A stretch of DNA of 35,441 bases from an uncultured bacterium (GTDB lineage Bacteria; Planctomycetota; UBA8108): assembly GCA_913042995.1 (NCBI GenBank), contig CAJWMA010000005.1, positions 1 through 35,441 of the forward strand. Direction: 5' to 3'. Shown here in pieces: positions 29,412 through 35,441 of this stretch. The notes beneath the pieces are model-generated. The model had not been told where the DNA came from, made no database searches, and saw nothing but the letters and a program-made list of their open reading frames with translations. The first letter of the stretch is position 1. The number at the start of each line of letters is the position of its first letter. Both the position numbers and the translations under genes were made by a program.

Positions 29412-29774
29412 TTGAACCGCAGGCTCCTCAAGTCAAAGATCCACCGCGCCCGGGTAACCGGAGCCGACCTGGACTATACCGGTAGCGTAACGGTAGACGC
29501 CGATCTGCTGGATGCCGCCGACATCCTCGAGCACGAGGAGGTCCACATCTACAACCTCACCAATGGCTCGCGGCTGTCGACCTATGCGATCCCGGGCCCC
29601 GCGGGCTCAGGAACCATCTGTATCAATGGAGCGGCGGCGCACCTCTGCCGCGCAGACGACCTGGTCATCCTCGCCAGCTACGCCGAATATGATGAGAGCG
29701 AGCTCTGCGGCCATGAACCCACGCTCATCATGGTCGATGAAAAGAACCGGTTTCGACAGGAGGCAACCGCATGA
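29412..29774 (+). CDS. panD: Aspartate 1-decarboxylase proenzyme
   Basis: The 120-residue protein begins with a TTG codon; N-terminal [20 protein letters not shown] matches PanD proteins. Self-cleavage occurs between Gly24 and Ser25 (YTG|SVTVD), creating the pyruvoyl group. Lys9, Arg54, Tyr22 and Tyr58 are in the expected places, and [20 protein letters not shown] is the C-terminal family motif. It decarboxylates L-aspartate to beta-alanine for pantothenate. Its stop overlaps panB by 4 nt (ATGA). The TTG start with weak ribosome site suggests low translation or another start; no in-frame ATG is available nearby. Confidence 0.95.
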   Translation: MNRRLLKSKIHRARVTGADLDYTGSVTVDADLLDAADILEHEEVHIYNLTNGSRLSTYAIPGPAGSGTICINGAAAHLCRADDLVILASYAEYDESELCGHEPTLIMVDEKNRFRQEATA

Positions 29775-30640
29775 GCCGCCTGCCCGAACCCGGCAACCCC
29801 CGCCCCGCGGGAGACAAGGTCACCTCGACGGGACTGAAGACCCGCAAGCTGACCGGCGAAAAAATCACCGCCCTGACCGCATTCGATTGCCTGGGAGCCT
29901 CGATTCTCGATGAGGCGGGAGTTGACCTGATCCTCATCGGAGACAGCCTCGCGAATACATCCCTGGGCTACGAAACCACGCTGCCGGTGTCGATGGAGGA
30001 GATGCTGTCAGCCGTCAGGGCCGTCAAGCGCGGCGCCAGCCGGGCCATGCTGGTCGCCGACATGCCCTTTGGCAGCTACCAGGTATGCATCGAAGACTCC
30101 CTCGCCAACGCCATCGAGTTTCTCAAGGCCGGGGCGGAGGCCGTCAAGCTCGAAGGCGGAGCCTCCCGAAGCCGGCTGGTGTCCGAGCTCTCCGGCAACG
30201 GGATCCCGGTCATGGGACACATCGGGCTCACCCCGCAGTCGGTCCACGCCATGGGCGGCTACAAGGTACAGGGGAAAATACGGGAAGATGCCCTGCGCCT
30301 GCTCGATGATGCTCTCGCCCTGGAGGCCGCGGGCGCCTTCTGCCTGGTGCTCGAGGGCATCCCCGCTCCGCTGGCCGCGCAGATCACCGGCGCCCTTGAA
30401 ATACCGACGATCGGCATTGGAGCCGGGGCGGGATGCGATGGCCAGATCCTCGTTTTTTCCGATTTATTGGGCCTCAGCGCGGGACAAAAACCAAAATTTG
30501 TCCGCCAATATGCCGAGCTTCGCTCCCTGGCCATCAGGGCGATCGAGAGCTATTGCCAGGACGTTCGAGAAGGCGATTTCCCTTCTGCCAGCGAGACTTA
30601 CGGAAAAAACCCGGAAAAACACACCGAGAAACCCGCCTGA
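29771..30640 (+). CDS. panB: 3-methyl-2-oxobutanoate hydroxymethyltransferase
   Basis: The 289-residue protein shows all PanB landmarks: [26 protein letters not shown] (metal Asp), [11 protein letters not shown] (metal Asp), AVKLEGG (metal Glu), GHIGLTPQS and LVLEGIP (catalytic Glu). It transfers a hydroxymethyl group from 5,10-methylene-H4folate to 3-methyl-2-oxobutanoate, giving ketopantoate. The start overlaps panD. The about 23 residues before the core and the Lys/Glu-rich C-terminal tail are less conserved. The C1 donor is normally H4folate; a link to the H4MPT genes nearby is only positional. Confidence 0.96.
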   Translation: MSRLPEPGNPRPAGDKVTSTGLKTRKLTGEKITALTAFDCLGASILDEAGVDLILIGDSLANTSLGYETTLPVSMEEMLSAVRAVKRGASRAMLVADMPFGSYQVCIEDSLANAIEFLKAGAEAVKLEGGASRSRLVSELSGNGIPVMGHIGLTPQSVHAMGGYKVQGKIREDALRLLDDALALEAAGAFCLVLEGIPAPLAAQITGALEIPTIGIGAGAGCDGQILVFSDLLGLSAGQKPKFVRQYAELRSLAIRAIESYCQDVREGDFPSASETYGKNPEKHTEKPA

Positions 30641-30641
30641 T

Positions 30642-30657
30642 TTTCCGCCGCCGGAAA
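30642..30657 (+). terminator. Hairpin after the panB stop, no T-tract
   Basis: TTTCCG and CGGAAA form a 6-bp stem with loop CCGC, one base after the panB stop. There is no downstream T-run, so terminator activity is doubtful. Confidence 0.25.
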
Positions 30658-30766
30658 CGCCGGATCGCCCGCTACAGGGCCAACCCCTCCCGCCAATTTC
30701 CTTTGATTTTAACCACCCGATTGGACATGCTTGGCCCTCGATCTGAACTCGTTTCGAGGTTAATTG

Positions 30767-31147
30767 GTGGTCTCTATACAGGATGAAAACATCGTCTTTC
30801 TGGAGCTGACACTCCGAAAGATCCAGGACTCCGTCTTGTCGGCTGAGATCGTTCAGACCGGGCACAATGCCGCGGTACGCAAAGCGATTCACGCCTGGGC
30901 CGACCTGCGCGGCGCCTCGATTGAAGACCGGGTCAGAAGAGAGATCACGACCTATCACATCGAAAATCCCTCGACGGATTCCTTGAAGCCTTCCGAGCGG
31001 CTGCTCGGCAGGGTTCTCGATCACTACCTTGACCAGTATTGCCAGGCCGGGCAAAGTGTCTTTGGTGAACGCCTTGTTGTGGATGTAGCCATGGGACAGG
31101 TGTCGGGACCACACGGCATCACCGAACACCTGAATACAATCGCCTGA
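30767..31147 (+). CDS. Small conserved-looking hypothetical protein
   Basis: I take the GTG at 30767, with GAGGT upstream, giving 126 residues. I do not recognise a family. It is probably real because its codons favour G/C in third positions and it has a ribosome site, while the antisense ORF (30464-31267) lacks both. The protein is soluble and mostly helical by pattern, with ENIVFLELTLRKIQDSVL and SAEIVQTGHNAAVRKAIHAW near the N-terminus, then SERLLGRVLDHYLDQYCQAG. No signal peptide or membrane helix is present. It lies alone between panB (126 bp) and the M42 peptidase (73 bp). Confidence 0.6.
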   Translation: MVSIQDENIVFLELTLRKIQDSVLSAEIVQTGHNAAVRKAIHAWADLRGASIEDRVRREITTYHIENPSTDSLKPSERLLGRVLDHYLDQYCQAGQSVFGERLVVDVAMGQVSGPHGITEHLNTIA

Positions 31148-31220
31148 CCGGCATCGGGCCGGACCGCCCTCCAGCCCGGATGAGTACAGCTCTAATTGAA
31201 AGCAGCAGGGGAATAAAAAC

Positions 31221-32303
31221 ATGAGTCGCTCTGAGCAGGACATGAAAGATCTCCTGCGCTCTCTCACCCTCGCCGCCGGCGCGCCCGGCGCTGAAGATGA
31301 GGTGCGCGCCCTGGTTCGCGAAAACCTCGGGGGAATCGGTGAGCTCTCCTACGACAGCCTTGGCAGCATCCTCTGCGAAAAATCCGGAGAGGCGGACTCC
31401 CCCAGGGTGATGATCGACGGGCACATGGATGAGGTCGGCTTCATGGTGCAGAGCATCACGAAGGAAGGAAGGATCAACTTCGTTCCGCTAGGAGGCTGGT
31501 GGGCCCATGTTCTCCTGAGCCAGAGGGTCGACATCGTCACCGCCGGCGGCAAGGTGCCGGGAGTCATCGGCTCGACCCCGCCGCATTTTCTCAGCGGAAA
31601 GAAACGCGAGCAGCTCCTCGGGCTCGAGGATATGTACATCGACATCGGCGCCGCCAGCGAAGAGGAAGTCTCCGGGATGGGTGTCCGGATCGGCGACACC
31701 ATCGTCCCCCACGCCGAGTTTACCGAGCTGAAGGATCCCGACATCCTCAGCTCGAAAGCCTTCGACAACAGGGTCGGGATCGGGCTCATGATCGAGGCCC
31801 TGCTGGAATTCTCTTCGCGAGACCATCCCAATACGATCATCGGCGTCGGCGCCGCCCAGGAAGAGATCGGCTGCCGCGGGGCCGTGACCGCCTGCGAAAA
31901 GGCCGCCCCCGATGTGGGAATCGTCCTCGAGGGCACCCCGGCGGATGACATCCCAGGCTTCAACGAACCCCAGGCCATCCTCGGCAAGGGACCGCAGATC
32001 CGCTTCTACGACCCCACGGCGATCTCCAACAGGAGACTTGCCGAGCTCGTCGCCGCGATCGCTGAGAAGGCGGGCATCGAGATCCAGCTCGCGGTGCGGC
32101 GAAGCGGCGGAACCGATGCGAAGAGCATTCACCTGCACCGCGCCGGCGTACCCACGGTCGTGATCGGAGTCCCTGCAAGGTACATCCACAGCCACGTAAG
32201 CCTTATCAGCTGGCAGGACTACCTCAACACCGGCCGGCTCGTCCGCGAGCTGATCGCGGGGCTTGATTCCGCCGCGGTCGAGAGCCTCACCGACTTCAGC
32301 TGA
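31221..32303 (+). CDS. M42-family metal aminopeptidase
   Basis: The 360-residue protein starts at an ATG with AGGGG upstream. The expected M42 metal-binding set is visible: His68 and Asp70 (DGHMDEVGF), Asp182 (KAFDNRVG), Glu214 and Glu215 (AQEEIGCRG), Glu237 (LEGTP) and His323 (YIHSHVS). These positions match TET-type archaeal aminopeptidases and bacterial glutamyl aminopeptidases. It is a cytoplasmic dinuclear metal enzyme, probably in a dodecameric TET-like shell, that trims peptides from their N-termini. No signal peptide is present. The N-terminal substrate preference cannot be read from sequence. The convergent SMP-30-like gene begins its stop 27 bp downstream. Confidence 0.93.
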   Translation: MSRSEQDMKDLLRSLTLAAGAPGAEDEVRALVRENLGGIGELSYDSLGSILCEKSGEADSPRVMIDGHMDEVGFMVQSITKEGRINFVPLGGWWAHVLLSQRVDIVTAGGKVPGVIGSTPPHFLSGKKREQLLGLEDMYIDIGAASEEEVSGMGVRIGDTIVPHAEFTELKDPDILSSKAFDNRVGIGLMIEALLEFSSRDHPNTIIGVGAAQEEIGCRGAVTACEKAAPDVGIVLEGTPADDIPGFNEPQAILGKGPQIRFYDPTAISNRRLAELVAAIAEKAGIEIQLAVRRSGGTDAKSIHLHRAGVPTVVIGVPARYIHSHVSLISWQDYLNTGRLVRELIAGLDSAAVESLTDFS

Positions 32304-32330
32304 CCGCCTCTGCGCGCCGAAGAGCCGGGA

Positions 32331-33362
32331 TCATTTGAAACCGGCGCCCCGGGTCAGCGTCTTGATCCTGCACAGGTACATGTCCGAGGTCAGGTAGAGA
32401 ACGCTGCCGTCGTTGCCCCAGCCCACGTTGGCAATCCTCTCACCAGTGACGATACGGCCCAGCAGCTTTCCCTCCGGCGAGATCACCAGCACGCCGCCGG
32501 GACCCGTCGCGAAGACATTGCCCTTCGCATCGACCTTCAGCCCATCTCCTCCACCGCGGGAGATGTTCTCCTGCTTCGAAGAGTCGAAAAAGGCCCGGGG
32601 CGAACCCAGGCTCCCATCTTCTTTCACCGGAAAGGCCCTCCAGACGGGATCACGGCCATCGCTGTTGGCCACGTAGAGTGTCTTATGGTCCGGTGAAAAG
32701 GCGATCCCGTTCGGCCGGGAGATCTCCTTCGATTGCAGGGTGACCGTCCCATCCTTCCGCAGACGATAGACGCCGCAGAAATCGATCTCGCGCATCGGAT
32801 CCTTCTCCCTCCGGGGCAGCCCGTAGATCGGATCGGTAAAGAAAATATCGCCGTTGCCGCGAATCGCCAGGTCGTTCGGGCTGTTGAAGCGCTTGCCGTT
32901 CCAGCGGTCGGCCAGGGTGACCTTGCCGCCCCCGGCGGTGAGCACGGAGATTCTCCGGTCGCCGTGTTCACAGGAGACCAGCCGGCCCTTCGCATCGAGC
33001 GCGAGCCCGTTGCTGCCGGGCTCGCGGCCGTAATCCGCCGCCCCCGTATAGCCGGAGGGCTTGAGGAAGAGCGATGAGCCGACGCCCTCCTGCCACTTGA
33101 TGACCGAGTTGGGCGGAATATCCGAAAACAAAACGTAGCCGCCGAACTTGTTGCCCTTCTCCGGAACCCAGACCGGCCCCTCGGCCCAGTCAAACCCGCC
33201 GCAGAGAACCTCGATGACGGCATCCTTTGAGATCAACCCATCCAGGGTCGAATCGAAGCGATCGACGCGGCCGATCCTGGCGAAGTTGGTGGTGTTCTGA
33301 GACCAAACCATCGAGGGAAGGATGGCGACGAATAGCGCTGCGGCGGCCAGGGCTGTTTTCAT
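32331..33362 (-). CDS. Secreted SMP-30/gluconolactonase-like protein (Sec signal)
   Basis: The 343-residue protein opens with a signal peptide (MKTALAAAALFVAILPSMVWS|Q) after a GGAAGAAAG ribosome site. The six-bladed propeller pattern shows FDWAEGPVWVPEKG, PGSNGLALDAKGRLVSCEHGDRRI, NSPNDLAIRGNGDIFFTDPIYGL, RPNGIAFSPDHKTLYVANS and GGGDGLKVDAKGNVFATGPGG. These are the calcium-site and active-site segments of gluconolactonases. Family members hydrolyse sugar lactones; periplasmic location and sugar degradation are inferred. It is convergent with the M42 gene and downstream of a second, shorter SMP-30-like gene on the same strand, separated by 133 bp with a terminator. Confidence 0.88.
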   Translation of the reverse strand: MKTALAAAALFVAILPSMVWSQNTTNFARIGRVDRFDSTLDGLISKDAVIEVLCGGFDWAEGPVWVPEKGNKFGGYVLFSDIPPNSVIKWQEGVGSSLFLKPSGYTGAADYGREPGSNGLALDAKGRLVSCEHGDRRISVLTAGGGKVTLADRWNGKRFNSPNDLAIRGNGDIFFTDPIYGLPRREKDPMREIDFCGVYRLRKDGTVTLQSKEISRPNGIAFSPDHKTLYVANSDGRDPVWRAFPVKEDGSLGSPRAFFDSSKQENISRGGGDGLKVDAKGNVFATGPGGVLVISPEGKLLGRIVTGERIANVGWGNDGSVLYLTSDMYLCRIKTLTRGAGFK

Positions 33363-33450
33363 AGGACTTCTTTCTTCCTTTGGTAAAGATCAGCCAACGA
33401 CTATGCGGACTGAAAATGGCGTCTGTAGTGAACTTGCGCGATCATCTTGG

Positions 33451-33483
33451 AAAGAAAAATTGCAGGCCTCCTCGCCGAGGGGC
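33451..33483 (-). terminator. Rho-independent terminator after the lipoprotein SMP-30-like gene
   Basis: On the minus strand GCCCCTC-GGC-GAGGAGGC can fold with one bulged base, followed after a few bases by ATTTTTCTTT. It lies 13 bp after the stop at 33496 and separates the two SMP-30-like genes. Confidence 0.5.
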
Positions 33484-33495
33484 TCCCCGGATCCT

Positions 33496-34386
33496 TCATC
33501 TATTGAAGAGAAGGTTCCAGGCCAGCCCCGGGCTCTCGACACGGAAGGAGATAATTCGTCTGTGCTCCACCTCGGTAACGTAGGCGGTGCGGCCATCCGG
33601 ACCGCCGAAGCAGATGTTGCTCGGCTTCTTGCCCAGCACGTCGATCTCCGCAAGCACCTCTCCCGCCGGGGACAGCTTGACCACGGTCCCCTTGCCGTAG
33701 CGGGTAACGTAGAGGTTGCCATCGACATCGCAGCGCATGCCGTCAAAACCATGGTCCTCGAAGCTCTTGAAGAGCTTCTTGCCGGAAAGATTGCCTTCGG
33801 AATCGATGGCGAAGGACCAGATCTTGCGCTGAACGCTCTCGTTGACGTACAGGGTCCGGCCATCGGGGCTGAGATCGATCCCGTTCGTCGTCCCCATTCC
33901 CTCGCCGAGGCGGACCGTGCGGCCATCTACCGTGACCTTCCAGAGCTGGCCGGTCTTCGCAGACCAGTTCGGATCGCTGGCATAAAGCGTACCGTCAGAG
34001 CTGATCGCAAGGTCATTGGGCTGGTTCATCATCGAGTTGGACGCAAAAACAACCGGCTTCGAGGTCCCGTGAGCGACCCTGAACACCTGGTGATTGACGT
34101 AGTCGGCAATATACATATTGCCGGAGCGGTCGAAGCGGATTCCATTGCCGACACTGTCAGCCGGCAGCTTGAGAAAGACCTCTCCTTTTCCCGAAGGGGA
34201 AATTCGGCCGATCGTACCCTGCTCGGTAAAGTTAACGGCATAGATGGATCCATCCGGGCCGCAAGCCGGCCCCTCGATCCCGGGGGTGAACTCGTCCGCT
34301 CTCGTCAACGCGCGAGCCGTGTAGAGCGGCGTAGAGCAGCCCGCCAGAAGAAGAATACACAGCAGCAAACCGGCTGAACGAACCAT
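33496..34386 (-). CDS. SMP-30/gluconolactonase-like beta-propeller lipoprotein
   Basis: The ATG at 34386 has GGAGATC upstream and gives 296 residues; the ORF-track start at 34455 would precede the signal peptide. MVRSAGLLLCILLLAGC ends in a lipobox (LAGC), so the mature protein is a lipid-anchored Cys17 lipoprotein. The propeller repeats are visible: GPACGPDGSIYAVNF, GNGIRFDRSGNMYIADYVN, NQPNDLAISSDGTLYASDPN, TNGIDLSPDGRTLYVNES and FDGMRCDVDGNLYVTRYG. A calcium-dependent lactonase or binding role is inferred. Its own promoter lies somewhere in the divergent 231-bp gap to the cytochrome gene. Confidence 0.86.
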   Translation of the reverse strand: MVRSAGLLLCILLLAGCSTPLYTARALTRADEFTPGIEGPACGPDGSIYAVNFTEQGTIGRISPSGKGEVFLKLPADSVGNGIRFDRSGNMYIADYVNHQVFRVAHGTSKPVVFASNSMMNQPNDLAISSDGTLYASDPNWSAKTGQLWKVTVDGRTVRLGEGMGTTNGIDLSPDGRTLYVNESVQRKIWSFAIDSEGNLSGKKLFKSFEDHGFDGMRCDVDGNLYVTRYGKGTVVKLSPAGEVLAEIDVLGKKPSNICFGGPDGRTAYVTEVEHRRIISFRVESPGLAWNLLFNR

Positions 34387-34515
34387 TCCGTGATCTCCAT
34401 GGCATAGAAGGAAAAAACCCCGGCACGCGGCCCGCCCGGCGCGAACCCGTCCCATGCGCGAAATTGTACGCCATCAGACAGCCGCGGAACAGGCCGGGAG
34501 AGAACGGTACGGTTC

Positions 34516-34545
34516 TTGACATCCGGGCAGGCCTGCAAATAGCAT
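34516..34545 (+). promoter_or_regulatory. Putative promoter of the small cytochrome gene
   Basis: TTGACA (perfect -35) and TAGCAT (4/6) are 18 nt apart, with transcript start near 34552 and a leader of about 65 nt before the ATG at 34618. Confidence 0.5.
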
Positions 34546-34617
34546 CCGGGTTCGGTTTCTTCCGCGGAGAGTTCCTTCGCGAGACCGCAGCCAAACACCC
34601 TGCAAGGAGACAAGCTC

Positions 34618-35004
34618 ATGAAGTTTAACACCAGGATCATCACGGCCTCGCTGGCCGGCGCCATCCTCACCTTTGGCCTCGCCGGCACCGCCGGCGCCGA
34701 CTCCAAGCCGAAATACACCATCAAGCAGATCATGAAAGATGGCCTCAAGGGGGGGCTGGCTAAAAAGGTCATCGAGGGCAAGGCTACCAGCCAGGAAAAG
34801 ATCCAGCTGCTTGATTACACTATCGCCCTCTACGAGACCAAGCCCAAGAAGGGCGACCCGGCCGGCTGGACGAAACTCACCGGCGATCTTGTCGCCGCGG
34901 CCGCCAAGGTGGCAATCGATCCCAAAGCCGGCACCGCGGCTCTCGGCAAGGCAGTCAACTGCAAGGCCTGTCACAATAAGCACAAATACGACAAGCCCAA
35001 GTAA
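34618..35004 (+). CDS. Small secreted c-type cytochrome with C-terminal heme site
   Basis: The 128-residue protein has a signal peptide ([27 protein letters not shown]) after an AAGGAG ribosome site 6 nt before the ATG. One heme-binding motif, CKACH (Cys115, Cys118, His119), lies only nine residues from the C-terminus, and no Met follows it. A C-terminal CxxCH behind a helical, Lys-rich body resembles the class II cytochrome c-prime layout. Electron transfer or ligand binding in the periplasm is inferred; the partner is unknown. It is followed by a good terminator and then a sulfatase gene. Confidence 0.8.
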   Translation: MKFNTRIITASLAGAILTFGLAGTAGADSKPKYTIKQIMKDGLKGGLAKKVIEGKATSQEKIQLLDYTIALYETKPKKGDPAGWTKLTGDLVAAAAKVAIDPKAGTAALGKAVNCKACHNKHKYDKPK

Positions 35005-35023
35005 ACACATCCAAACCACTGAT

Positions 35024-35044
35024 CCGGGCCTGCCCCGGCTTTTT
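35024..35044 (+). terminator. Rho-independent terminator after the cytochrome gene
   Basis: CCGGG-CCTGC-CCCGG forms a 5-bp GC stem followed at once by CTTTTT, 19 bp after the stop. It is the clearest intrinsic terminator in the window. Confidence 0.65.
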
Positions 35045-35069
35045 ACTACTGAAGGAAAGTGACATATTC

Positions 35070-35441
35070 ATGATGCGGTTCCCCCGATCGAAGCTCAGCC
35101 TCCAGGCCCTCGTGATCCTGTTGGGCATCTCAGCTGTTTCTGAAGCGGCCGAGAAGCGCCCGAACATTCTCTTCATCTTCACCGATGACCACGCCCCCCA
35201 CGCCATTGGCGCCTACGGCTCGAAGATCAACAAGACGCCCAATATGGACAGGCTCGCTCGCGAGGGAATGATCTTCCACAACAGCTTCTGCACCAACTCG
35301 ATCTGCGGACCGAGCCGAGCCGTGATCCTGACCGGCAAGCACAGCCATCTCAATGGCTTCATGACCAATGGCAACACCTTTGATGGCTCCCAGCAGACCT
35401 TTCCCAAGCTGATGCGCAAGGCCGGCTACCAGACCGCCATG
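35070..35441 (+). CDS. Secreted formylglycine-dependent sulfatase (N-terminal part, cut by window edge)
   Basis: The ATG at 35070 has GAAGGAAAG upstream; a second ATG follows at once. The 124 visible residues show a signal peptide ([19 protein letters not shown]) and [21 protein letters not shown], with the metal-binding Asp pair. The active-site motif is CGPSR in the CxPSR sulfatase signature, whose Cys is converted to formylglycine, followed by [13 protein letters not shown]. The enzyme removes sulfate esters from sulfated polysaccharides outside the inner membrane. The rest lies beyond 35441. Sulfatases are expanded in Planctomycetota and marine Bacteroidota. An anaerobic or aerobic formylglycine maturase must be elsewhere in the genome. 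Confidence 0.92.
   Translation, partial: MMRFPRSKLSLQALVILLGISAVSEAAEKRPNILFIFTDDHAPHAIGAYGSKINKTPNMDRLAREGMIFHNSFCTNSICGPSRAVILTGKHSHLNGFMTNGNTFDGSQQTFPKLMRKAGYQTAM

Noticed and set aside
30464-31267. 267-residue minus-strand ORF across the small unknown gene
   Set aside because: It crosses the panB end and the intergenic gaps on both sides; codon use and ribosome site favour the plus-strand 126-residue ORF.
1-35441. tRNA, rRNA, CRISPR, transposase or integrase
   Set aside because: I looked for cloverleaf-like repeats, regular direct repeats and mobile-element proteins on both strands and saw none.

Overview
The window is GC-rich bacterial chromosome with dense genes on both strands and short intergenic gaps. 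The gene content suggests a Planctomycetota-like aerobic heterotroph. Supporting genes are a formylglycine-type sulfatase, tandem DUF1080 modules, a CotH-family protein, two SMP-30/gluconolactonase-like proteins, very large secreted proteins ending in dockerin-like duplications with a Cys-containing tail, a small secreted c-type cytochrome and a beta-RFAP synthase (tetrahydromethanopterin pathway). This assignment is inferred from gene content only; there is no rRNA or tRNA here to test it. I see no insertion sequence, prophage, CRISPR array or integrase.

Layout. 1-5791: on the minus strand, a HyuA-HyuB (5-oxoprolinase-type) fusion runs off the left edge; it is absent from the ORF track because it has no stop in the window. 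Upstream of it lies a large secreted metzincin-like protease. 6043-10976: a tandem DUF1080 protein with a thioredoxin-like protein, a convergent PfkB sugar kinase, then hemF and trpS. 11005-17622: a Pro/Glu-rich single-pass membrane protein, a PKD/dockerin-like secreted protein, a PmtA-like methyltransferase and a second giant secreted protein (jelly-roll/IPT/LamG/IPT/jelly-roll/dockerin-like). 17637-21280: an overlapping four-gene ABC-2 operon made of two ATPase/permease pairs, divergent from a DUF3311 plus sodium:solute symporter pair (21453-23386). 23497-27177: a CotH-like protein, then an overlapping three-gene operon pabA-DUF447-beta-RFAP synthase. 27288-30640: an EfpL/YeiP-like EF-P paralogue, DUF2203, a LysR regulator, and divergent panD-panB. 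30767-35441: a small unknown protein, an M42 aminopeptidase, two SMP-30-like proteins, a C-terminal-heme cytochrome and a sulfatase cut by the right edge.

How the genes work together. Three links are readable. (i) PabA-type glutaminase, DUF447 and beta-RFAP synthase are translationally coupled; aminobenzoate supply feeds the first committed step of (tetrahydro)methanopterin synthesis. (ii) panD and panB overlap and make the two halves of pantothenate; a LysR gene is divergent from them, with a perfect 19-bp palindrome of LysR type at its own promoter. (iii) Three secreted proteins share the same C-terminal dockerin-like module, and two of them share four copies of a 'GIGYGDxDD...YDDxFVAY' jelly-roll-like domain, suggesting one extracellular assembly or export scheme. 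The last is the best candidate for something incompletely described. I found no unmistakably new defence or mobile system.

No gene-free stretch exceeds 300 bases. The longest gaps (5792-6042, 11965-12196, 14808-15006, 21281-21452, 34387-34617) hold promoter-like elements, described below.
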